A DNA stretch of 64,000 nucleotides. It comes from Alisma plantago-aquatica. Taxonomy: Eukaryota; Streptophyta; Magnoliopsida; Alismatales; Alismataceae. The number at the start of each line of letters is the position of its first letter. Positions within the stretch are counted from its first letter, which is position 1. This document shows, one piece after another, positions 1 through 11,000 of this stretch. The stretch is taken from assembly GCA_963693085.1 (NCBI GenBank), contig OY856409.1, positions 507,709,803 through 507,773,802 of the forward strand. Direction: 5' to 3'. The notes beneath the pieces are model-generated. The model had not been told where the DNA came from. It worked only from the letters and a program-made list of their open reading frames with translations, and made no database searches. The translations under genes and the position numbers were made by a program.

Positions 1-992
1 AGATGGCCTACTAGTCCACATCGATGACAAGTTCTATTCTCTAGGTGTGGTCTAGGGGGTCAAGTTACTGACATAGAAGCTGAACTGTGAGCTTCCTTTG
101 GTGGTGTAGGCACAGAATACCTTGGTTTCTTGAAACTCCCAACACTATGCCCTTAAAACTGTGGGTATTCCTTCTTACCCTTAGTTTGTCGCTTCTCAAC
201 TATAGATCTCTCTATGCGTCTTACAGACTCCACACAAGTTGCAAACCTCTCCCGGTTCTCCAGAGCAGACACCGGAGTGGTTAATTCAGTGTTCAACCCC
301 TTCTCGACTCGCTGAATTCTTTCCTCATCATTGGATGCCATGTGCAGACAAAACCGCAACAACTCCATGAACCTAGCCTCATACTCACTAATGTTCATAG
401 GTCCTTGTTTAATTCTCTCAAACTGGGATATCTTCTCATCTAGAAATGTCTTAGGAAAGTATCTAGTGACAAATTCACACCTGAATTCATCCCATCCAAT
501 CACAACTCCATGTCTTTTGCCCTCCTCAATGGTCCACCAGTGTCCAGCACTCCCTTTCAGGAGATATACAGCATGCCTAACCCTCTCATCATCAGGTATC
601 ATGAGGATTCTGAAGGCTTTCTCTAATTCAGTCAACCATAGGTCAGCATCTGCTGGATCAGCTGTACCAGCATACTCTAATGCTCCTACCCTCTTCATCC
701 TTTCAAAGGTCTTGCCGGCACCATGTCTTTCATCATGGGGTGGTGCCCTGGGTGCAGGTACTGGCATTCTATCCGTCATGTGGGTCATAGCTGCCATAAA
801 CTGTCCGAACATAGTCTGAAAGGCTGGGTTCCCCATATCAGCTGGATTGAACTGGGGTTGATCAGGTACAAGTTCCTCCCTGTCCTGGTCTCTTGCACCT
901 CTTCCCGGTGCAGCCACACTGCTCTCAGCAGCGTGTTCATCGTGTGATCCAGACATCTTTAGTTCTTCTTCTCCTATATGAGCAGAAGACAC
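1..992 (-). pseudogene. gag remnant, unit 1 (left end cut by window)
   Basis: Gag-like frame of the first visible internal domain, read from about 992 downward; a second in-frame Met (MSGSHDEH) follows 12 codons later. The central part carries a Retrotrans_gag-type core (WWTIEEGKR, YFPKTFLDEKISQFERIKQG, EYEARFMELLRF), which packages element RNA in the family. The frame is closed by a TAA at 153-155, after PQF, and again by a TGA at 60-62, just before the zinc-knuckle part. The zinc knuckle itself is only partly inside the window. The TAA is shared with units 2 and 3 but not unit 4. Non-functional as it stands. Confidence 0.85.
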
Positions 993-1070
993 TATCAGAT
1001 AAACTGGAAGACACTTAGAACAGACTCAACTACCTTAATCCTATGTCTCTGTTGACTCAGCGAACCTAGA

Positions 1071-1082
1071 GCTCTGATACCA
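1071..1082 (-). other. Primer-binding site, unit 1 (initiator tRNA-Met type)
   Basis: On the minus strand this reads TGGTATCAGAGC, the common plant PBS complementary to the 3' end of initiator tRNA-Met. It is 6 nt from the LTR edge at 1089, which fixes the LTR boundary and the orientation of the element. Confidence 0.93.
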
Positions 1083-3184
1083 CTAAATTGTCACGACACC
1101 CGCCATCATTTAATATAACAAGTGTCATTAACAATAATAAAACTTGCGGAAGCAAATCAGTTGCAGCGGATTAGCAAAAATCAGTGAAAATTAAAACCAT
1201 TTGCAAAGAGATCCATTCACAGGAAAACTCTTTCATTCAAAACCAAAGTAAAACCTTACATCCTGGTTCATATATACATCTCATGTACTATTACTTCTCG
1301 AGGAATACAAACATCAACTACTCTGTCTTAACTGTACACAGGTAGTATAAAACCCTCGAGGCTTAAAGCCAAAATCTCAGATCGATCCATCAAAACATTA
1401 CTCCTAGGACCTGAGAGTACAGAGATGACTCATAGGACTTTCTATATACAACTTGACAGCTCATATCCCCACCTGGGATTTACTGCTGTCCCTGCTACTG
1501 CTGCTACTGCTCTTCCTCTGTAATAGGTTCCTTGCCTTTTCGTCGGCGGTTACCTAAAAATGTTGATCCCACGGGGTTGAGACAATATGTAAATTGCCCC
1601 AGCGAGAGATATAACTCTCTGCCAAAAACATTGTTATTGCTGATAATAGAATAACACTGAGCAGTAGAATTATATTTACTCAACAACAGGTAAATCATTG
1701 AATAAGATATGCAGAGCAGTATTCTCTATGCAATCATTTCAATTATAACTTGATTAAGCAGCAAGTCATTCATTTAAGAAGGAATATGAAGAACATGTAT
1801 ATCATTTATCCAACTATGATATAATAGACCATGTATCATCAACCATTGATTCTCGCTATTCAACCCTAAGAAAATATGCTACACGGCTGATTACGTTTTA
1901 CAATCATACTTATGCCCTGAGGAGATGAGGTATACCGATCATACTCCAACCGACCACGGTTACGTAAAGCATTGGTACCACACATAGGTCAATGGAAGAG
2001 CCAGATTCCCATGACCTCAACTATCTCGGTCAGTACGAGATAACATGCAGGACATCTTGTGTCTTTTCTAGATAGCTTTCCAGGGTATACTGGCAACATC
2101 GCTATTAGAGTTATAGCCCATAGCATATACTCTCTTCAGGATATGGCCCGTAGCCAATGCCTGGTATTATTTTGTGGAGCCATGGCTCGTAGCCATGCTC
2201 TTATTGGGGTATGGTCCGTAACCAATCTCGTTCATAGGATATAGCCTGTAGCAATGCCTATGGGGCATAAGGATATAATTGCCCAATTACCCCCACATAT
2301 TCAAAAATATGTGTTCCGAGTAAACTCGTTTCACCATTCAACTAATTTTGACGCTGATGGATCTGTGATCAGGGCAACTGCATTATATGGTATCGCTTGA
2401 TTAATTAAGTACATTATCATATTCTTTTAGCATCAGCCAAGTTTCCAAACATAACTTAATAAGACAAATGCTATAAAGAAAACATGTACTATTTCCATTA
2501 ATCACTTCTCAGTCTTTATAAGACATGGGGATCTCAGTCCCTCATTTCAATACTGGGAATTTTCATTCCTTTGCAACTCAATGCCATAATCATATGGTTC
2601 TCGGTATTCAAACCCTTAGCTCATCATTGAGCATTATTACCACTTTTTCAGGTAATTATCACCTTCAGGTCACCTCACCAAGGTAAATATGATGATTATT
2701 ACATAAAAATCTTCTCATGGCACTTAAGGCCCATTACTTCTCTTATTACCTCATACTAGGCAATAAGGTATAGCATGGCACATAAGGCCCAATAAACAAT
2801 GTCAATACATAAAATGTCATAGCTCATACCTGGCTATGTTCATCATCACATCATACATGCATGGTTAGTACAGATGATAATACATCAATTTCATATCAGC
2901 ACCATGCAAAACAATATATAACATCATTATTCAAGGGTAACACCACTATTCCCTTACCAGGGTTAGGGTTTCCCATTTCTCATTAATTTAGACCCTCTTG
3001 AGTTAACCAACTTTATCTTGTATTACGGTATTTCCCCTCTTAATACATTCCATCACAGAATACTCACCCTTAGCATATAATGCATAGGCCACATGTTAGA
3101 ATTGTCCAGCTATCTCACATGATATGGACTTATCTTGGTTTAAGGCATAACTTTATTATAAAGTTGCCTATAAACAATCGCAAT

Positions 3185-3344
3185 GATACACCCTCAACTA
3201 GGGTTTCACAAGGTTACACCCTCAACCAGGGTTCACAATGATACACCCTCCACTAGGGTTTCACAAGGATACACCCTCAACTAGGGTTCACAATGATACA
3301 CCCTCCACTAGGGTTTCACAAGGATACACCCTCAACTAGGGTTT
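3185..3344. repeat. 27/28-bp minisatellite in LTR copy 1
   Basis: Six units of the form GATACACCCTCAACTAGGG plus TTTCACAAG or TTCACAAT alternate in length (28 and 27 bp), giving a 55-bp higher-order period. Each unit holds an ACCCT...AGGGT inverted pair. The same block lies at 10158-10314 (3 bp shorter, GAT lost), 17128-17287 and 24101-24260. Confidence 0.88.
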
Positions 3345-4011
3345 ACTAACATCCTAATTAGTGATTTCACATGTAGACAACCTCTTGTTAAGGTTATACA
3401 TTGAATCAGCCTCAATTAGGGTTTACATCATGTATTGGGTCCATGCATTTGTTATGCATTAATGACTAGTACCATTAAAGGTATCTCCCACCTAATCACA
3501 TTAGGTTTTCAAAAAGGTTTGATCAATTAGACCTTCAATAACATGAGGTATCCAATTGAATTAACCAAATTGAACCACACTCAATTCTAATCAATGGAAC
3601 TTCAACCAATTGGATCATCAACTCAATCATCATTTGAATCATGGCTCACCCCTCAATTGGGACTTCAATTATGGTCTGATCTCAATGGGATTAGGGTTTA
3701 TAAACACCAATTAGAGCTTTGAAGTTGATCATCAATCATGCTACTAATTGTGTTTCAATTGATTGCATTGGACCTTCAACCATTGAATTCATGGAACCAG
3801 TCATCAATTGGACCTATGACCATACTTCAATTGAGTTTAATAGGTCAACCTTCAACTAATTTGACCCTCAGTTGACCCTCAATTGGTCATCAATTAGGGC
3901 TTGATTCAATTGAATTAGGGTTTGGAATTGAAGATCCAACAACACTCATCAATGCAAGATTGGTTACTTTGAAACTATTGAACCATTATACAAATTGGGT
4001 ATGACCTGACC

Positions 4012-5190
4012 CCAAACGGTCTTGAGGTCGTTTGGATGACCTCCAAACGGTGTTGAGACCGTTTGCCCATCATATCACTCAAATCCAAGCCATCCAATTA
4101 AGGTTTGGATCATTGGATTGATCACCAAATTAGCATTGCATTGTATAACAGCTTGGTACCTTTAGACCTTCAAACACCTAACCATACTCAACCCTAGACC
4201 TCCAAACGGTCTTCGGTGACCACCAAACGGTCTTGAGACCGTTTGGATGAGCTCCAAACGGTCTTGAGACCGTTTGGCCCATCCAACCTTTGGATTCTAG
4301 TGAACAATCATCATGGATTGGTCTATCGAGTTGATCAACAGATCAGCACTACATTGCAATATGATTAGTACCTTTGGACCTTCAATTGGTCAACTATACT
4401 TGACCCCAGACCTCCAAACGGTCTTGGGTGGATCCCCAAACGGTTTTGAGACCGTTTGGGTGATCCCCAAACGGTCTTGAAACCGTTTGGGCTAATCAAC
4501 CCAAAATCTCAACTTAACTCATTGGAATTTCAGCACTGTTTTCAATTAGGGTTTGCCTAATTGAATAGCCTTCAACTCATGATTCCTTGGGAGTTAATCC
4601 CTCAAATTCGGTGAGTCATTATATCACATCATTAGGAACAGTAATACCAAACGGTCAATGCTTGGTCAACGCACTCAAACGGTCTTGAGACCGTTTGCCC
4701 AAAAAGTTCAATTAAATCAGATTGAAAATCAGCACTTAATCCAATTAGGTTTCCCTAATTGATTAGGCTTCAACTCACGATTCCTTTGTAGTTAATCCCT
4801 CAAATATGGAGGGTTATTAATAAAAATAATTATGAACAGGAATCCCAAATGGTCAACGCTTGGTCAACCATCTCAAACGGTCTTGAAACCATTTTCTCAA
4901 CCAGGTCAAGTTAATCAGGTTGAAAATCAGCACATAATTCAATCTGATTTCCTAATTGATTGGTCTTCAACTCTCGATTCCTTTGGATTTAATCCCTAAA
5001 ATTTTGAGGGTTATCATCCTACATAATTAGGAACAAAATTCCCAAACGTTCAACGCTTGGTCAACTATCTCAAACGGTCTTGAAACCGTTTGCTCCCAAA
5101 CGGTTTCAAACCATTTGCCCTTAAACGGTTTGCTGAAACCGCATAGCCAATCAAATTAAAACGATTTGGAGTAGCTATCAAAACGGTTTT
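4012..5190. repeat. Cluster of CAAACGG hairpin dyads in LTR copy 1
   Basis: About ten imperfect palindromes plus several half-sites. The best copies (4223-4246 and 4254-4277) have 10-bp arms CCAAACGGTC and GACCGTTTGG around a 4-nt TTGA centre. Others differ mainly by C-to-T or G-to-A changes. Half-sites such as CAAACGGTC occur between the dyads. Equivalent clusters are at 10982-12160, 17955-19133 and 24928-26060. Confidence 0.88.
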
Positions 5191-6593
5191 TCTTGGTAAT
5201 TTTCTTTGGATAAGCATCTAGGATGATGTCATCATCCCCTTCCTTCGAACAACCAAGAACAGCAACCGTTCTTGATGGAAATTGCAGCAAGAAACAAGAG
5301 TGCATCAAATTGAAGAAATCAATCAACAAAGCATAGAGAATTGATGCAATAGAAATGTTTAAGGGTTTAAGTAATAAAACCCGCCTGCAATTGAGCTCCA
5401 AAGCTCCAAGCTCACTCCATTAATGGTGGATGAAGCTCTTGCAACTCCCCCTAGGCTCGTCCTCAAGCTTTTGATTGCAAAAGTTGGCTAGGGTTGAAGA
5501 GGAGATCGAAATAAGAAGGAATCCATAATTTATTTTCGATTTCCACCATGAAATCAAGGAGAACGAAGGTCAAGAGCTTACCCACAGGTTGTGGTTCGTC
5601 CTCCTGGTCTTCCCTAGATTCCTTGGTCGGTTTCCAAGCTAAGAGAAGAAGTGGGGTCGAAATAGCCTTTCATTTGGCTAGGAAAAGGCCTTTTTATAAA
5701 AATTCAATGAAAGAGAAAATGCATTATTAAAATGCATTTAATTCCAAAATTGGTGCCGCCTCTCCCCCCTTCAAATTCTCCTCAAAATCCTTAAGGACGA
5801 GGCTATCTTCATTGCCTCTTATTCCTCTCCATTATCCATGATTTAAAGAAAATCAAACTAAGCACCTTAATGCTTATTATATTAATATCCATATGTGAGG
5901 GGGTTTTCTTTTCCTTATAATAATGGTGAGTGGAATTTCACCTACTTAGGATATTTTTGTTCCATATCTTGGCAAAGGAACTTCCATCCTTATTCAAAAT
6001 CAACCCAAAACATTTTGGTTAAAAGCCCTTTAATTATTTTTATTCATTTTTGCCCTAAATCGAATTAGGGTTTCAATTAGGCATTAATATTGATTATTTT
6101 AATATCAAGATTCTCTCTCCTCCAACTTAATTCAAATGAAGAACCCCTCTCATTTTATTTGCTCTACATTATGCCAAGAAACATTAGGGACCTTGTTGAA
6201 GTGTTAATTTGCATATTGAACCCTAGATTTTGGGTAAATTGCACTTTACTCCAAAACTAGGTTTTAATGCACAACATTGTCCGACAAGCTCTATCTTGGT
6301 GTCCAGGCTTGTGGAAACCATACTACTACATCATATGCATCCTTATGATGTCTCAACATCAGAGGAACATCTTATCATATTCAATTTGCAAGTTAACCCC
6401 TCAACTTGGGTAATTTGCACTTTAGTCCAAAACAAGCAATCATTGCTTTAACATTATTCAAACAGGACCAAAATTGAAACATAAGTTCCTCATGAGCCCT
6501 AATTACTTTTCACAGGATAAGTACAAGCATATAATCAACTTTGTTAAGCAAAACTCCTGGGGTTAGAACATAACCCAGGTCAGGGATGTTACA

Positions 6594-6608
6594 AATTATC
6601 CACCCCTT
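6594..6608 (-). other. Polypurine tract of unit 2
   Basis: On the minus strand this reads AAGGGGTGGATAATT directly before the TGTAACATCC start of LTR copy 1. This is the expected position of the plus-strand primer of an LTR retrotransposon. Confidence 0.75.
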
Positions 6609-6726
6609 ATAAGGATTTCGTCCCCGAAATCATCAACAAAACATTAAGAGAAAAGAGTAGGATATTTCCTCCTCAACTCCCGGATCTATTAACACAAAAA
6701 CGAAGCAGGATAAAGACATATCAGAA

Positions 6727-7965
6727 TTAAAGTAATTCCATCTGACCTGTCACAACCTGAGGGTTGACTACTGCTTCAGACTGGTTCATAGCATAGAGCC
6801 TAGTCGTTGCCTGCTGTTGGCCCTGTGCTCTATTATTGGACGCAGAAGATCCCGCCTGGGATGCTTGTCCACGTCCTCGGGTACCACTAGAAAACTACTT
6901 TCTCTGAGAACCTTGCTGACTTTGTCTCAGGGGTTGATTCACCACAGCATTCCCCGTTGGGCAATCCCTTGCCAGATGACCTACTAGTCCACATCGATGA
7001 CAAGTTCTATTCTCTAGGTGTGGTCTAGGGGGTCAAGTTACTGACATAGAAGCTGAACTGTGAGCTTCCTTTGGTGGTGTAGGCACATAATACCTTGGTT
7101 TCTTGAAACTCCCAACACTATGCCCTTAAAACTGTGGGTATTCCTTCTTACCCTTAGTTTGTCACTTCTCAACTATAGATCTCTCTATGCGTCTTACAGA
7201 CTCCACACAAGTTGCAAACCTCTCCTAGTTCTCCAGAGCAGACACCGGAGTGGTTAATTCAGTGTTCAACCCCTTCTCGACTCGATGAATTCTTTCCTCA
7301 TCATTGGATGCCATGTGCAGACAAAACCGCAACAACTCCATGAACCTAGCCTCATACTCACTAATGTTCATAGGTCCTTGTTTAATTCTCTCAAACTGGG
7401 ATATCTTCTCATCTAGAAATGTCTTAGGAAAGTATCTAGTGACAAATTCACACCTTAATTCATCCCATCCAATCACAACTCCAAGTCTTTTGCCCTCCTC
7501 AATGGTCCACCAGTGTCCAGCACTCCCTTTCAGGAGATATACAGCATGCCTAACCCTCTCATCATCAGGTATCATGAGGATTCTGAAGGCTTTCTCTAAT
7601 TCAGTCAACCATAGGTCAGCATCTGCTGGATCAGCTGTACCAGCATACTCTAATGCTCCTACCCTCTTCATCCTTTCAAAGGTCTTGCCGGCACCATGTC
7701 TTTCATCATGGGGTGGTGCCCTGGGTGCAGGTACTGGCATTCTATCTGTCATGTGGGTCATAGCTGCCATAAACTGTCCGAACATAGTCTGAAAGGCTGG
7801 GTTCCCCATATCAGCTGGGTTGAACTGGGGTTGATCAGGTACAAGTTCCTCCCTGTCCTGGTCTCTTGCACCTCTTCCCGGTGCAGCCACACTGCTCTCA
7901 GCAGCGTGTTCATTGTGTGATCCAGACATCTTTAGTTCTTCTTCTCCTATATGAGCAGAAGACAC
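6727..7965 (-). pseudogene. gag remnant, unit 2
   Basis: Full-length gag-like frame on the minus strand, starting MSSAHIGEEELKMSGSHNEH and ending with a CCHC zinc knuckle and a Q/R/G-rich tail. It carries five in-frame stops: TAG (7225-7227), TGA (7162-7164), TAA (7126-7128), TGA (7033-7035) and TAG (6895-6897). The first open stretch is 246 codons. The TGA at 7033 is common to all four units. The TGA at 7162 and TAG at 6895 are shared with unit 3, and the TAG at 7225 is private. Nucleocapsid/packaging role is known for the family; this copy cannot make it in one piece. Confidence 0.88.
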
Positions 7966-8043
7966 TATCAGATAAACTGGAAGACACTTAGAACAGACTC
8001 AACTACCTTAATCCTATGTCTCTGTTGACTCAGCGAACCTAGA

Positions 8044-8055
8044 GCTCTGATACCA
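8044..8055 (-). other. Primer-binding site, unit 2
   Basis: TGGTATCAGAGC on the minus strand, 6 nt from the LTR edge at 8062; identical to the unit 1 site. Confidence 0.93.
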
Positions 8056-8061
8056 CTAAAT

Positions 8062-11000
8062 TGTCACGACACCCGCCATCATTTAATATAACAAGTGTCA
8101 TTAACAATAATAAAACTTGCGGAAGCAAATTAGTTGCAGCGGATTAGCAAAAATCAGTGAAAATTAAAACCATTTGCAAAGAGATCCATTCACAGGAAAA
8201 CTCTTTCATTCAAAACCAAAGTAAAACCTTACATCCTGGTTCATATATACATCTCATGTACTATTACTTCTCGAGGAATACAAACATCAACTACTCTGTC
8301 TTAACTGTACACAGGTAGTATAAAACCCTCGAGGCTTAAAGCCAAAATCTCAGATCGATCCATCAAAACATTACTCCTAGGACCTGAGAGTACAGAGATG
8401 ACTCATAGGACTTTCTATATACAACTTGACAGCTCATATCCCCACCTGGGATTTACTGCTGTCCCTGCTACTGCTGCTGCTGCTCTTCCTCTGTAATAGG
8501 TTCCTTGCCTTTTCGTCGGCGGTTACCTAAAAATGTTGATCCCACGGGGTTGAGACAATATGTAAATTGCCCCAGCGAGAGATATAACTCTCTGCCAAAA
8601 ACATTGTTATTGTTGATAATAGAATAACACTGAGCAGTAGAATTATATTTACTCAACAACAGGTAAATCATTGAATAAGATATGCAGAGCAGTATTCTCT
8701 ATGCAATCATTTCAATTATAACTTGATTAAGCAGCAAGTCATTCATTTAAGAAGGAATATGAAGAACATGTATATCATTTATCCAACTATGATATAATAG
8801 ACCATGTATCATCAACCATTGATTCTCGCTATTCAACCCTAAGCAAATATGCTACACGGCTGATTACGTTTTACAATCATACTTATGCCCTGAGGAGATG
8901 AGGTATACCGCTCATACTCCAACCGACCACGGTTACGTAAAGCATCGGTACCACACATAGGTCAATGGAAGAGCCAGATTCCCATGACCTCAACTATCTC
9001 GGTCAGTACGAGATAACATGCAGGACATCTTGTGTCTTTGCTAGATAGCTTTCCAGGGTATACTGGCAACATCGCTATTAGAGTTATAGCCCATAGCATA
9101 TACTCTCTTCAGGATATGGCCCGTAGCCAATGCCTGGTATTATTTTGTGGAGCCATGGCCCGTAGCCATGCTCTTATTGGGGTATGGTCCGTAACCAATC
9201 TCGTTCATAGGATATAGCCTGTAGCAATGCCTATGGGGCATAAGGATATAATTGCCCAATTACCCCCACATATTCAAAAATATGTGTTCTGAGTAAACTC
9301 GTTTCACCATTCAACTAATTCTGACGCTGATGGATCTATGATCAGGGCAACTGCATTATATGGTATCGCTTGATTAATTAAGTACATTATCATATTCTTT
9401 TAGCATCAGCCAAGTTTCCAAACATAACTTAATAAGACAAATGCTATAAAGAAAACATGTACTATTTCCATTAATCACTTCTCAGTCTTTATAAGACATG
9501 GGGATCTCAGTCCCTCATTTCAATACTGGGAATTTTCATTCCTTTGCAACTCAATGCCATAATCATATGGTTCTCGGTATTCAAACCCTTAGCTCATCAT
9601 TGAGCATTATTACCACTTTTTCAGGTAATTATCACCTTCAGGTCACCTGACCAAGGTAAATATGATGCTTATTACATAAAAATCTTCTCATGGCACTTAA
9701 GGCCCATTACTTCTCTTATTACCTCATACTAGGCAATAAGGTATAGCATGGCACATAAGGCCCAATAAACAATGTCAATACATAAAATGTCATAGCTCAT
9801 ACCTGGCTATGTTCATCATCACATCATACCTGCATGGTTAGTACAGATGATAATACATCAATTTCATATCAGCACCATGCAAAACAATATATAACATCAT
9901 TATTCAAGGGTAACACCACTATTCCCTTACCAGGGTTAGGGTCTCCCATTTCTCATTAATTCAGACCCTCTTGAGTTAACCAACTTTATCTTGTATTAAG
10001 GTATTTCCCCTCTTAATACATTCCATCACAGAATACTCACCCTTAGCATATAATGCATAGGCCACATGTTAGAATTGTCCAGCTATCTCACATGATATGG
10101 ACTTATCTTGGTTTAAGGCATAACTTTATTATAAAGTTGCCTATAAACAATCACAATGATACACCCTCAACTAGGGTTTCACAAGGTTACACCCTCAACC
10201 AGGGTTCACAATACACCCTCCACTAGGGTTTCACAAGGATACACCCTCAACTAGGGTTCACAATGATACACCCTCCACTAGGGTTTCACAAGGATACACC
10301 CTCAACTAGGGTTTACTAACATCCTAATTAGTGATTTCACATGTAGACAACCTCTTGTTAAGGTTATACATCGAATCAGCCTCAATTAGGGTTTACATCA
10401 TGTATTAGGTCCATGCATTTGTTATGCATTATTGACTAGTACCATTAAAGGTATCTCCCACCTAATCACATTAGGTTTTCAAAAAGGTTTGATCAATTAG
10501 ACCTTCAATAACATGAGGTATCCAATTGAATTAACCAAATTGAACCACACTCAATTCTAATCAATGGAACTTCAACCAATTGGATCATCAACTCAATCAT
10601 CATTTGAATCATGGCTCACCCCTCAATTGGGACTTCAATTATGGTCTGATCTCAATGGGATTAGGGTTTATAAACACCAATTAGAGCTTTGAAGTTGATC
10701 ATCAATCATGCTACTAATTGTGTTTCAATTGATTGCATTGGACCTTCAACCATTGAATTCATGGAACCAATCATCAATTGGACCTATGACCATACTTCAA
10801 TTGAGTTTAATAGGTCAACCTTCAACTAATTTGACCCTCAGTTGACCCTCAATTGGTCATCAATTAGGGCTTGATTCAATTGAATTAGGGTTTGGAATTG
10901 AAGATCCAACAACACTCATCAATGCAAGATTGGTTACTTTGAAACTATTGAACCATTATACAAATTGGGTATGACCTGACCCCAAACGGTCTTGAGGTCG

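Larger units (their letters stand above)
1089..6593 (-). repeat. Giant LTR, copy 1 (5505 bp)
   Basis: Bounded by TGTCACGACA on the left and GATGTTACA on the right (plus strand), so on the minus strand it starts TGTAACATCC and ends with CA. It is flanked by a PBS on one side and a purine-rich tract on the other. Inside are a 27/28-bp minisatellite (3185-3344), a CAAACGG dyad cluster (4012-5190), a CAATTG-rich stretch (about 3540-3950), and six exact telobox 9-mers (AAACCCTAA on the minus strand at 2963, 3416, 3691, 3915, 4546 and 6065). Only short ORFs are present (81 codons or fewer), with no recognisable domain. At 5.5 kb it is near the upper end for plant LTRs. Confidence 0.93.

Noticed and set aside
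331..819. A 162-codon plus-strand ORF, repeated in every unit (7304-7792, 14274-14762, 21130-21735)
   Set aside because: It is exactly antisense to the gag core, has no domain, and exists because the minus-strand gag codons avoid stops in that frame.
1504..1698. Small LTR ORFs repeated in all or most units (for example MIYLLLSKYNSTAQC here, MELNCRRVLL at 5156-5401, MKSRRTKVKS at 5548-5730, MGKLHFTPKL at 6230-6451)
   Set aside because: Conservation follows from recent duplication of the whole unit. Some are broken in unit 4 (the frame of 5156-5401 has a stop there), and none has a recognisable domain.
3185..3344. CRISPR-like or telomeric array
   Set aside because: Units are contiguous without unique spacers, and the AGGGTT pieces are not a perfect telomere repeat. 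It is an ordinary minisatellite within an LTR.
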